From Clostridium sp. (lineage in GTDB: Bacteria; Bacillota; Clostridia; Lachnospirales; Lachnospiraceae), in assembly GCA_016302185.1 (NCBI GenBank), contig JAEDOC010000006.1, positions 1-31,889 on the forward strand: a stretch of 31,889 bases of DNA, in the 5' to 3' direction. Every line of letters starts with the position of its first letter. Within the stretch, counting starts at the first letter, position 1. The notes below the pieces were generated by a model. It was not told where the DNA came from. It did no database searches and worked only from the letters and a program-made list of their open reading frames with translations. Positions 7,595 to 15,265 of this stretch are shown piece by piece. The position numbers and the translations under genes are program-made.

Positions 7595-8232
7595 CCTATA
7601 TTGAAAATATTTTTATTTGCCTTGCGATTCCGATGCTTTTATCGTTGTTTTTTACCAAAGGAAGTGTCCGTGCGTATACGATATTTGTGATTGCGGGAAT
7701 GGGGATGTGTCTTCTTTCTGCATATGTCAACAGCTTTTTTATGGGAGTTTATAGAGCAGACACCACGATTGCAGCAATCGAAATCACACCGTTCTGTGAA
7801 GAAGTTATGAAATTTCTTCCGCTCCTGTTTTTCATTTTGATTTTTGAGCCGGATAAGAAAGACCTGCCGGCGGCAGCGATTGTGATTGCGATTGGCTTTG
7901 CAACGTTTGAAAATGTGTGTTATCTGACGGAAAACGGGGCAGAGAACTTTTCATTTCTCCTGATTCGCGGATGTTCCGCCGGTGCGCTTCATTTTTTATG
8001 CGGCATCTTCATTGGTTACAGTGTTTCCTGCGAATTTCACAACTTCTGGCTGACATTGACCGGAACGATAGGAGCCCTTGGTGCCTGTATTGGATTCCAT
8101 GCGATCTATAATCTTCTGATCACGGCAACGGGGCTCTGGAGAAGCGCCGGGTATATCTTTCCATCTGTGCTGATCATCATTGTGTTTACGGCAAAGCAGC
8201 TGTTTCCAAAGCTGGTTGTACCTGCAGAATAA
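7591..8232 (+). CDS. PrsW-family intramembrane protease
   Basis: A 213-residue multispanning membrane protein carrying the PrsW signature: E70-E71-x2-K74 (FCEEVMKFLP), E107 in FATFENV, H134 in GALHFLCGIFIGY, and H170-x3-N174 (GFHAIYN). In Bacillus, PrsW makes the site-1 cut in the anti-sigma factor RsiW and so releases sigma-W. Length matches that family. Here the gene lies directly before an ECF sigma gene and two small membrane proteins, which are the obvious candidate partners. It is coupled to the upstream membrane protein by an ATGA overlap. Confidence 0.85.
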   Translation: MTYIENIFICLAIPMLLSLFFTKGSVRAYTIFVIAGMGMCLLSAYVNSFFMGVYRADTTIAAIEITPFCEEVMKFLPLLFFILIFEPDKKDLPAAAIVIAIGFATFENVCYLTENGAENFSFLLIRGCSAGALHFLCGIFIGYSVSCEFHNFWLTLTGTIGALGACIGFHAIYNLLITATGLWRSAGYIFPSVLIIIVFTAKQLFPKLVVPAE

Positions 8233-8248
8233 ACAGGACAAAAGGTCA

Positions 8249-8277
8249 TTGCAAAGTCAACATAAATCTGATATATT
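8249..8277 (+). promoter_or_regulatory. Possible promoter of the ECF sigma gene
   Basis: TTGCAA (8249-8254), 17 bp, TATATT (8272-8277), about 60 bp before the GTG start. It resembles a vegetative rather than an ECF-dependent promoter. Confidence 0.45.
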
Positions 8278-8338
8278 TATCATTATTGAAATTTGAACGG
8301 ATTCCCACGTTTTCAGAAAGAAGGGAGAAGCATTTCCT

Positions 8339-8884
8339 GTGGTATCAATATCAGATGAAGCAGCTTACAGACAATATTTTAACGGTGATGAAGCCGCTGC
8401 TGACCTTTTAATAAAAAAATACGGTGATGCGCTGGTCTTCTATATCAATGGATATATTAAGGATATCCATGAATCAGAGGATCTGATGATAGAAGCGTTC
8501 TCCAACATGTTTGTAAAGAAGCGCTCCATAGATGGACCGGGAAGTTTTAAGGCATATCTTTACAAGACTGCGCACAATTTGGCGCTTCGTCACAATCAGC
8601 GACACCGAATCCCCTTTCTCCATCTGGATGAGTTGAGCTTTGAGCCTCAGAGTGAGGCATTTGTGGATACGGAGCTTTTCCGAAACGAACAGAATCTGCA
8701 GCTTTATCATGCACTTGGGAAGTTAAAAAAGGAATATCGGGAAGCGTTGTATCTGGTATACTTTGAAAGTATGAGTTATCGTGATGCTGCAATTGTCATG
8801 GGAAAGAGCGAGGCACAGGTTACAAAATTAATTTATCATGGCAAACAGAATCTGAAAACCTTTCTTGAGCAGGAGGATTTTTGA
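8339..8884 (+). CDS. ECF-type RNA polymerase sigma factor
   Basis: A 181-residue sigma-70 family protein with only regions 2 and 4. Region 2 (about residues 20-85) includes the HESEDLMIEAFSNMF segment; region 4 (about 120-175) has the helix-turn-helix YRDAAIVMGKSEAQVTKLI, with SEAQVTK as recognition helix. It starts at GTG 8339, with AAGGGAG at 8321-8327 about 11 nt upstream; no in-frame ATG precedes the conserved part. It is followed one base later by a small membrane protein with a strong ribosome binding site inside the sigma gene's end, the arrangement expected for a cognate anti-sigma factor. The PrsW-like gene just upstream supports regulated proteolysis. Confidence 0.88.
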   Translation: MVSISDEAAYRQYFNGDEAAADLLIKKYGDALVFYINGYIKDIHESEDLMIEAFSNMFVKKRSIDGPGSFKAYLYKTAHNLALRHNQRHRIPFLHLDELSFEPQSEAFVDTELFRNEQNLQLYHALGKLKKEYREALYLVYFESMSYRDAAIVMGKSEAQVTKLIYHGKQNLKTFLEQEDF

Positions 8885-8885
8885 T

Positions 8886-9263
8886 ATGCGGACGTTTGAA
8901 GAACGTACTCGCCTGATTCATAAAAGAACGGAAGAATTACGCCAAAAAGAATGGAAACGGAAGCAGGCGATTTTTGATGCAGCTGCTGCAACGGTATGTC
9001 TGATTCTGGTCGTAGGTGTCAGTTTATCCGTAGCGGAGATGATGAATATGATTTCAACAATCGGAATTCCTCACACCTCCGGTGCGGCCAGTATTATTGG
9101 AAATCATGTGTGGCTTGGATATGTTGTCATCAGTATTTTTTCTTTTTCTCTTGGTGTCAGTTTAACAGTCCTTCTGTATCGACTGCATCAGAGAAACCGG
9201 CGGAGACATCAGAGCAACACAAAATCGACGGAATCGTATCCGGGAAATTGTGAAAAAACATAG
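8886..9263 (+). CDS. Two-helix membrane protein, putative anti-sigma factor
   Basis: A 125-residue protein starting at ATG 8886 with AGGAGG 9 nt upstream; an earlier in-frame GTG at 8865 is less likely. The N-terminus (MRTFEERTRLIHKRTEELRQ) is charged and helical and would be cytoplasmic. Two membrane helices follow (about 30-52 and 75-98), and then a basic hydrophilic tail. Small proteins of this design commonly follow ECF sigma genes in Lachnospiraceae, so an anti-sigma role is inferred from order and topology, not from a zinc anti-sigma motif, which is absent. It is related to the next gene (9458-9802). Confidence 0.65.
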   Translation: MRTFEERTRLIHKRTEELRQKEWKRKQAIFDAAAATVCLILVVGVSLSVAEMMNMISTIGIPHTSGAASIIGNHVWLGYVVISIFSFSLGVSLTVLLYRLHQRNRRRHQSNTKSTESYPGNCEKT

Positions 9264-9273
9264 ACTCTAAAAT

Positions 9274-9315
9274 AAAAGGACCAGGGGTTCGCAAGGAATC
9301 CAGGGTTCTTTTTTT
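9274..9315 (+). terminator. Intrinsic terminator of the sigma operon
   Basis: AAAAGGACC (9274-9282) pairs with GGTTCTTTT (9304-9312, one G-U), with an inner imperfect stem capped by a GCAA loop and a run of seven T at the end. Confidence 0.7.
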
Positions 9316-9457
9316 ATGCTTTAAAAAATTTTTTCAAAATTTGGTCTTTGAGGTGGAAGGATTTTATATTTTTTGTATTTAAATAGATATAAGGATTTCA
9401 TATCATAGTGTTTTCAGGAATGTTCCGTCAACGAATATACAGAAAGGAGGAGCTTTC

Positions 9458-9802
9458 ATGACAGACAGGACGGAAAGTCAGATAATGGAAATTCGACGCA
9501 GGACGCAGCAGAAACGACACCGGTTGGAAAATCGCTTATTATCTGGTCTGACAGTAAATTGTCTTTTTCTTATTACTGGTATTTTTATGATATTAGAGCA
9601 TGTGAAGATGCCCGGTGTTTCAACGGTAACATGCGGTTACAGTACTGTTTTGCTGCAGGAAGGCACAAGTGCATATGTCGTTACCGCAATCGTTGCGTTT
9701 TGTGTTGGTGTGGGAGTAACGATCTTATGCATTCGATACCGAAATCGACAGGAACGCCTTGAAAACCACAGTGAGAAACCAACAGAAACTCTATTGAAAT
9801 AA
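9458..9802 (+). CDS. Second two-helix membrane protein, paralogue
   Basis: A 114-residue protein with the same plan as the product of 8886-9263: a charged N-terminal helix with an IxxRTxxxR-like pattern (IMEIRRRTQQKR), two membrane helices (about 28-47 and 70-92) separated by a Gly/Ser/Thr-rich loop, and a short basic tail. The start has AAAGGAGGAG upstream. It lies after a terminator, so it is transcribed apart from the sigma gene, and it precedes the RsbW-like gene by about 20 bp. It may be a second regulator of the sigma factor or a membrane input to the partner-switching genes. No named family recognised. Confidence 0.6.
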   Translation: MTDRTESQIMEIRRRTQQKRHRLENRLLSGLTVNCLFLITGIFMILEHVKMPGVSTVTCGYSTVLLQEGTSAYVVTAIVAFCVGVGVTILCIRYRNRQERLENHSEKPTETLLK

Positions 9803-9823
9803 GAAGTGCCCGGAGAGCAAAGG

Positions 9824-10240
9824 ATGAATAGCAAAACGGTAACAGCGAAACTAGAAAACCTGTCAGAAGTGATGGATTTTATGGATGGATTTCTTTCTGG
9901 TTTGATCGATTCAGAAAAGATAAAAGATCAGATATGTGTTTCTGTGGAGGAATTGTTCACGAATATTGTGTCCTATGCGTATCCGGACGAATCGGACGGA
10001 AAAGTGGTGATTTCCTGCAGGGTTCTTGTCGAAGCCGGAACAAGGATGCTGCAGATTTCCCTAAAAGACTGGGGGATTCCCTATAATCCACTGAAGCAGC
10101 CGGAGCCGGATTTTGATATACCGTTTGAAAACCGCGCCATTGGCGGGCTGGGTATCCATATGGTGCGGAAGCTGATGGACGGGATGGAGTATTGCTATAC
10201 GGATGGCTGCAATGAAATACGCATCCAAAAAACGCTGTAA
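9824..10240 (+). CDS. RsbW/SpoIIAB-like anti-sigma serine kinase
   Basis: A 138-residue GHKL ATPase of the type that binds a target (often a sigma factor) or phosphorylates a STAS antagonist. The N box is VEELFTNIVSYAY with E43 and N47; the G1-like box is D82-W-G84-I-P; the G2 box is GGLGIHMV (G107-G110). ATG 9824 has GGAGAG 6-7 nt upstream; an in-frame GTG at 9806 is possible. A STAS protein is encoded two genes later and a SpoIIE-type phosphatase 19 kb downstream, which together would complete a partner-switching circuit. The controlled output is not obvious: the nearby ECF sigma is not the usual sort of target. Confidence 0.85.
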   Translation: MNSKTVTAKLENLSEVMDFMDGFLSGLIDSEKIKDQICVSVEELFTNIVSYAYPDESDGKVVISCRVLVEAGTRMLQISLKDWGIPYNPLKQPEPDFDIPFENRAIGGLGIHMVRKLMDGMEYCYTDGCNEIRIQKTL

Positions 10241-10249
10241 GGAGGAAAT

Positions 10250-10594
10250 ATGGGACGACTTTGTGATATCGAGGAGCTGGAAGCCAGCCTTTTTCCGGAA
10301 AACGATCCTTTTCCGGAAAACAATTCTTTTCCGGAAGATGAGCTGGAGCTGGAGCTGGAGAATGGCGATCGGGTCACCTGCGAGGTGGTTGATGTCATTC
10401 TGAACGAAGGGCGGGAATACATGATGCTTCATCCGACCGATGATACCGAGGGAAGGGTATATCTGATGCGAATGGAGGCCGGGGAAGCGGACGCACTGCA
10501 GCTTTCTCCAATCAGAGAGGAAGAGGAACTGCAGACGGTAATAGAGGCATTTCAGAAATTGTATGAAAATGAAATAGAATTAAAGGAAATATGA
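10250..10594 (+). CDS. DUF1292-type protein
   Basis: A 114-residue acidic cytoplasmic protein. From about residue 38 to the end it fits the DUF1292 (YrzB-like) pattern: a short beta-rich domain with LENGDRVTCEVVDVI, EYMMLHP, VYLMRME and a final EEEELQTVIEAFQKLYE helix. Function of the family is unknown. Residues 15-32 are three six-residue repeats of the form FPE(N/D)xx, unlike the family norm. It starts 9 bp after the RsbW-like stop with GGAGG upstream and ends 3 bp before the STAS gene, so it is part of that operon. Confidence 0.75.
   Translation: MGRLCDIEELEASLFPENDPFPENNSFPEDELELELENGDRVTCEVVDVILNEGREYMMLHPTDDTEGRVYLMRMEAGEADALQLSPIREEEELQTVIEAFQKLYENEIELKEI
10291..10345 (+). repeat. Three 18-bp repeats with a palindromic core
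   Basis: The 12-bp palindrome TTTTCCGGAAAA occurs at 10291-10302 and 10309-10320, and a near copy at 10327-10338, each 18 bp apart and in frame within the DUF1292 gene. A CTGGAG tandem follows at once (10342-10360). Such units can expand or contract by slippage without a frameshift. Confidence 0.8.
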
Positions 10595-10597
10595 AAT

Positions 10598-10870
10598 ATG
10601 ACAGAGATTAGAACATTAAAGCGGATTGACGCAGCCAGTGCACCGAAGCTGGATGCACAGTTAAAGGAACTTCAGGCATCCGGAGAGGACGAAATTATCG
10701 TGGATATGGAAGAAACCACCTATATCTCTTCCGTTGGACTTCGGGCATTTGCATCGGCGCAAAAGAAGATGAACAAGAGCGGAGGCTCTATGATTTTAAG
10801 AAATGTACAGCCGTGCATCAAGGAGATTTTTGAGGTGACGGGCTTTGGAGGAGTGCTGACGATTGAATAG
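10598..10870 (+). CDS. STAS-domain anti-sigma factor antagonist
   Basis: A 90-residue single STAS domain, similar to SpoIIAA and RsbV. The conserved loop reads YISSVGLRAF; S45 aligns with the serine that partner-switching kinases phosphorylate. The usual preceding aspartate is replaced by serine (S44), a common variant. It most likely binds the RsbW-like kinase encoded at 9824-10240 and is reset by a PPM/SpoIIE phosphatase, for which the gene at 29068-30240 is the candidate. Start ATG 10598 has AAGGAAA upstream. Confidence 0.9.
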   Translation: MTEIRTLKRIDAASAPKLDAQLKELQASGEDEIIVDMEETTYISSVGLRAFASAQKKMNKSGGSMILRNVQPCIKEIFEVTGFGGVLTIE

Positions 10871-11732
10871 CAGAGAAAATAGCAGAGAAAGAGATTCTGC
10901 GGAGGGCTTATCAAACCAGCAGAAGATATGGAAAGGTATCAGTGTTCTGCTGTATTCGCTTCGACCTCTGCTTTTATATATTATCGTACCGGCGCTGGTG
11001 ACGATGCTTGGCAACCTGCTGCTCGGCGGACGGGACACAAGGGAAATCATTCAGGAGAGCGGCAATTTCTATTATACCCTGGGCATTCTGGCAACATTTT
11101 ATATTCTGTATCGGCAGAGTAAAAAGCGGGGCAGCTCCCTGAAGGAGGATGTCACCCTGGAATACAGAGGCCTGGAGCGGAGAAAGCTGCTTACTCTGAT
11201 CGGGATTGGATTTGGGTTTGGCATTTTCTTTTCCGCTGTCATCACGGTGGTGCCGTTTCCGGAGGTTCTCATGCAAAGCTATCTCGGCTCTTCGGAGGCG
11301 GTGAAGGACGGGACGGATCCGCTTCTGGCATTACTATCCACGATTCTTCTGGCTCCGGTCGTAGAAGAGATTATTTTTCGGGGCTATATGTTAAACCGGC
11401 TGTTTTCCTGGTTTGATGAGAAAGCCGGTATTTTAATTGCATCGGCTGTTTTTGCATTGTGCCATGTATCACTTATCTGGATGGTTTATGCGTTTTTGAT
11501 GGGAATCATGCTGGCGAAGGTCTCCGTGGAGGAAGACAATATTGCGTATTCCATCGCACTCCATATGGGGTTTAATCTTAATGTACTCCCGATTTGGGTG
11601 GTGAATCATATACCGGCATGGAAGCAGCTGCTTTTTTCCAGCCATGGGATGATCGCACTTTATGGGGGCGGAGCCTGTATTTTGGCAGTATGGCTCCTCA
11701 AATCATACAGAAAGGAGACAACGTTATGGTAA
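10863..11732 (+). CDS. CPBP-family (Rce1-like) intramembrane protease
   Basis: A 289-residue membrane protein of the CPBP/Abi family. It shows the glutamate motif E168-E169-I-I-F-R173-G, a second motif with histidine (VFALCHVSLIWMVYAFLMG) and a third HMGFNLN (H-x3-N), so all catalytic elements are present. About eight membrane helices are predicted. The start is TTG at 10863, inside the end of the STAS gene, with GGAGGAG at 10847-10853 nine bases upstream; no better start keeps the first helix. It overlaps the next gene by 7 bp. Roles of such proteins include CAAX-like processing and bacteriocin immunity; here it may process a T4SS lipoprotein or regulator, which is inference. Confidence 0.88.
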   Translation: MNSRENSRERDSAEGLSNQQKIWKGISVLLYSLRPLLLYIIVPALVTMLGNLLLGGRDTREIIQESGNFYYTLGILATFYILYRQSKKRGSSLKEDVTLEYRGLERRKLLTLIGIGFGFGIFFSAVITVVPFPEVLMQSYLGSSEAVKDGTDPLLALLSTILLAPVVEEIIFRGYMLNRLFSWFDEKAGILIASAVFALCHVSLIWMVYAFLMGIMLAKVSVEEDNIAYSIALHMGFNLNVLPIWVVNHIPAWKQLLFSSHGMIALYGGGACILAVWLLKSYRKETTLW

Positions 11733-13741
11733 AGAAGATTCTGCTGGGGATTTTCGCTTTTGTTTTATTCACAATCTTGCTGGGTTTTGGTCTCAATACT
11801 CTGTTTTTGATTCTGGTGCCTTCGCTGTTAGGTACCTACGATGGAAGTCTGATTGATTATTCCCTTTTGTTTCGTTTGGATACATATCTTTATGGTGCAG
11901 TGGCTACAATTCTGCTGGTTCTGCTGGTGCTGCTTTTTAAACGGCCTTCCGCGAAAAAAGCCAAAAAACTGATGAAGTCCAAGGCGAAGGGGTTTGAAAG
12001 TAATCTGGAAAATTCCCGTTTCATGACCGACAAGGAAAGGGATTTTAATTTTACGCCGTACAAATTCACAAAGCTGAAGGAATCGGAAAAGGACGGTATT
12101 CCGGTTTATGCACAATATAATAAGAAGAGAAAAGAACTGGATATCAATCTGGCGTCACCCATGCACGGACTCATTATCGGTGCTACCGGCAGTGGTAAGA
12201 CGACCACCTTCATCAATCCGATGATTCAGATTCTTGGGAATTCTTCCGCCGGTTCTTCCATGATCTGTACCGACCCGAAGGGAGAGCTGTTTCAGCTTCA
12301 CAGTGGAATGCTGCAGGAACGTGGATACAAGGTGATGGTTTTGGATCTGAGAGATCCCTACAGCTCGTTCCGCTGGAATCCGCTGGGGGATATCTATGAC
12401 CGGTATCAGGAGTACCTCCATACGGGAGATGAAATTTATAAGCATTTTGATCCGGTGACAGAAAACGAACTTGAACTGGTAAATCCGGTAGAAAGCTATG
12501 GGAAAGAGTGGTATGAATACGAGGGCAAAGCGTATGCCGTGCGCAGGGAGCTTCTGACTTACCTGAAAATAACCAGACAGAAGATTTTTGATGAACTCTA
12601 TGAGGACTTAAATGACCTGATCAGTGTCATCTGCCCGATTGAATCGAAGGATGATCCGGTATGGGAGAAGGGTGCCCGTTCTCTGATTATGGCGGTTTGT
12701 CTGGCCATGCTGGAGGACAGTGAATATCCGGAGCTGGAGATGACCAGAGAGAAATTCTGTTTCTACAATATTAACAAAGCCATAGGCAATTCCGATAACG
12801 ATTATGAGGCGCTGAGAAGTTTCTTCAAAGGCCGTTCTCCATTATCCAAAGCGGTTGGATTATCCAAACAGGTTCTTTCGGCGGCGGAGAGTACTTTGGC
12901 CAGCTATATGTCGATTGCCTTTGATAAGCTGTCTATGTTCAATGATGAGGGCCTTTGTTCCCTTACCTCCGCTACGGATATTGACCCGCTTCAGTTTGCG
13001 ACGGAGCCGACGGCACTGTTTCTGAAGATACCGGATGAGAAGGATACCAGACATGCGCTGGCCGCCGTATTTATTCTTTGTATCTACAAGGCGCTGATCA
13101 AGGTAGCTTCTTCCCGCGAGGATTTGAGTCTTCCGAGAAATGTATACTTCATTCTGGATGAATTCGGAAACATGCCGAAGATCGATAAGTTTGACAAGAT
13201 GATCACCGTAGGACGAAGCAGAAAAATCTGGTTCAACATGGTTGTCCAGTCCTATGCACAGTTAAACAACGTGTACGGGGATACGGTAGCCAATATTATT
13301 AAGAGCAACTGCGGTATGAAGATGTTTATCGGTTCCAATGATATTGAAACCTGTGAGGAATTTTCCAAGCTGTGCGGAAATATGACGGTTTCCACCTCCA
13401 GTATTTCTACCGCTATGGGAGATAAGAGCGGGAATATCAATGTGTCCAGCCAGCTGCAGACCAGGCCGTTGATTTATCCGTCAGAGCTGCAGAAGCTGAA
13501 CAATAAGACGGACACCGGTAATGCAATCATCGTCACCTTCGGCAATTATCCGCTGAAAACAAAATTCACACCGAGCTATAAATGTCCGCTGTATCAGATG
13601 AAAATGATGGATCAATCGGACATCCGTATGAATGCATTTTTTGGTGACGACGTTTACTATGACCTGGAGGAGCGGAATTACATTGCAGAATCAATGAGAA
13701 ATCAGGAAGTACAGGAAGCACAGGAGGGAGAAGCAATATGA
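11726..13741 (+). CDS. virD4: VirD4/TraG-type T4SS coupling ATPase
   Basis: A 671-residue type IV coupling protein, which recruits substrates to the secretion channel. Two N-terminal membrane helices (about 5-30 and 53-74) precede the cytosolic motor. Walker A is GATGSGKT (G152-T159) and Walker B is FILDEFGN (D478-E479), with the MVVQSYAQL segment downstream as in TraG/TraD proteins. The ORF is open further upstream, but ATG 11726 has AAAGGAG 7 nt away and gives a proper first helix, overlapping the CPBP gene by 7 bp. Its stop overlaps the next gene (ATGA). In conjugative elements a relaxase gene normally lies close by; none is seen in this window. Confidence 0.95.
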   Translation: MVKKILLGIFAFVLFTILLGFGLNTLFLILVPSLLGTYDGSLIDYSLLFRLDTYLYGAVATILLVLLVLLFKRPSAKKAKKLMKSKAKGFESNLENSRFMTDKERDFNFTPYKFTKLKESEKDGIPVYAQYNKKRKELDINLASPMHGLIIGATGSGKTTTFINPMIQILGNSSAGSSMICTDPKGELFQLHSGMLQERGYKVMVLDLRDPYSSFRWNPLGDIYDRYQEYLHTGDEIYKHFDPVTENELELVNPVESYGKEWYEYEGKAYAVRRELLTYLKITRQKIFDELYEDLNDLISVICPIESKDDPVWEKGARSLIMAVCLAMLEDSEYPELEMTREKFCFYNINKAIGNSDNDYEALRSFFKGRSPLSKAVGLSKQVLSAAESTLASYMSIAFDKLSMFNDEGLCSLTSATDIDPLQFATEPTALFLKIPDEKDTRHALAAVFILCIYKALIKVASSREDLSLPRNVYFILDEFGNMPKIDKFDKMITVGRSRKIWFNMVVQSYAQLNNVYGDTVANIIKSNCGMKMFIGSNDIETCEEFSKLCGNMTVSTSSISTAMGDKSGNINVSSQLQTRPLIYPSELQKLNNKTDTGNAIIVTFGNYPLKTKFTPSYKCPLYQMKMMDQSDIRMNAFFGDDVYYDLEERNYIAESMRNQEVQEAQEGEAI

Positions 13742-15246
13742 AAACAGGCAGGAAATGGATGATTGCTCTGGCTGCGGGATGGATAGTCAGTACAGCTTCT
13801 GTGAGTTCCTATGGCGCAGTCATTACATACAATTCGAAATATTCCGACAGCACCTCCTCCGAACAGCGGAAGGAGGAAAAATCCGGTCCCGGGTCTCAGT
13901 ATCTGGATGAAGAGACAGAAGTGGTTGAGGAGACAGCGGAGTTTGAAGGACCGGGTGTCAATAAAGTCAATTTAATAGAAAACTATCACGAAGACTACAG
14001 GATTTATGAAGAGTCCATTGAGAATCTGTTTTTCTTCTATACTAATGTGGCCAATGGCGGGATCACGGATGAGGCAGTCTTTCTTGATATTCCGTCAAAC
14101 ATACTTTATTCCATGGAAAAAGACGGAGCAGCGATGGAATACACTTCCGGCCAGAGCATAGGGGCCAGAGGCACCTATGTGCTGCGGCTGACGGCGATAG
14201 AAAATCCGGAACTGCCGCTTTCGGAGCAAAAGGAATATCAGAGCGTGTTCCGGTTCCGCATCCAGGATAAGCCCAGAGGAGCAGAAACTGAAGAGAAGGA
14301 AATCGTGGGCAGCACATTCGATTCCCTTCCTGACAGTTCCGCAACCGTTCTGGATCTGGAAGCGCTGGAAGAAGAGGCAAGGCAAGAGGAACCCGGAGAA
14401 ATGCAGGAAGAGGCTGCAGGGCAGGAGGAACCCGAAGAAACGCAGACAGAAGCGGGGGAAGACTCGCCTGTGGAAACCGGGGATGCTTCCCGGAGGCAGA
14501 CATATGATCCGATGCTCGGAAAATATCGGGTAACACTGGCAAACGGAGTTGAGCTGATATCTACGGTTCCGGAAGGCTACATGGGCCCGGATGCGGTGGA
14601 GCTTACCGTCTCGGGGGATGTGCCATCGGAAATTGAGTTATATCGAAATGATGAATTGCAGGAATTTGTGAACGGCAACAGCCTGATGGATGCGGGAGTG
14701 TATCGTCTGGAGGCAGGAGATGAAGCGTACTCCTTCCGGATTGTAGCGCAGGCTTCGGATCTGGAGTATTATCCGGCGCCGGCCGGAATGCACTTTACCA
14801 GACTGTTTCTGGGGGATGAGCCGCAGAGTCTGCCGTCGGATCAGCTTCTGGTTCTGGAATCGGATGGAGTTTATACGATTTTTATGGAAGGAACTGCGGG
14901 AGATGCGCTGGAGGTCGTTCTGAAAAAAGACACGGAAGCACCGGCGGTTCAGGTGACCGTAGATGGCGGAAAGGCCGGTATCGAGTATCTGTCGGATGAC
15001 ATAACGGAGATTGTCCTTGAAAAAGACGGTTCAGTTGTTGACGGCTTCCACGGCACGATGATCTCTTCCCCGGGCAGGTACCGATTGACAGTATCGGATG
15101 CAGCCGGCAATGAGACAGCCAGGGAATTTGTGCTGAAATATCAGATCAACCTGTATGGGGTTGCAGCCGTACTTCTCTGTATCCTGGTGATAGCCGGTGG
15201 CGCAGTATTTGTTTTCCATACGAAGAGAAACATGAAGATCCGTTAA
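13738..15246 (+). CDS. Ig-like membrane-anchored surface protein 1
   Basis: A 502-residue exported protein. A signal peptide ends near SSYGA (about residue 27). A Glu-rich linker (about residues 200-255) separates two extracellular beta-rich parts, and the last repeat (SSPGRYRLTVSDAAGNETA) is typical of bacterial Ig-like domains. One membrane helix (about 474-494) and a short basic tail ending RNMKIR anchor it with the C-terminus inside. It overlaps virD4 by 4 bp (ATGA). A smaller paralogue with the same end (RNMKVI) lies at 22315-23358. It is probably an extracellular structural part of the secretion machine; no named family is recognised. Confidence 0.75.
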   Translation: MKTGRKWMIALAAGWIVSTASVSSYGAVITYNSKYSDSTSSEQRKEEKSGPGSQYLDEETEVVEETAEFEGPGVNKVNLIENYHEDYRIYEESIENLFFFYTNVANGGITDEAVFLDIPSNILYSMEKDGAAMEYTSGQSIGARGTYVLRLTAIENPELPLSEQKEYQSVFRFRIQDKPRGAETEEKEIVGSTFDSLPDSSATVLDLEALEEEARQEEPGEMQEEAAGQEEPEETQTEAGEDSPVETGDASRRQTYDPMLGKYRVTLANGVELISTVPEGYMGPDAVELTVSGDVPSEIELYRNDELQEFVNGNSLMDAGVYRLEAGDEAYSFRIVAQASDLEYYPAPAGMHFTRLFLGDEPQSLPSDQLLVLESDGVYTIFMEGTAGDALEVVLKKDTEAPAVQVTVDGGKAGIEYLSDDITEIVLEKDGSVVDGFHGTMISSPGRYRLTVSDAAGNETAREFVLKYQINLYGVAAVLLCILVIAGGAVFVFHTKRNMKIR

Positions 15247-15265
15247 ATGTGGGGTGAGTGCTTTT

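Noticed and set aside
11594..11725. Longer VirD4 start
   Set aside because: The upstream frame lies inside the CPBP gene; ATG 11726 has a good ribosome binding site and begins with the expected membrane helix.
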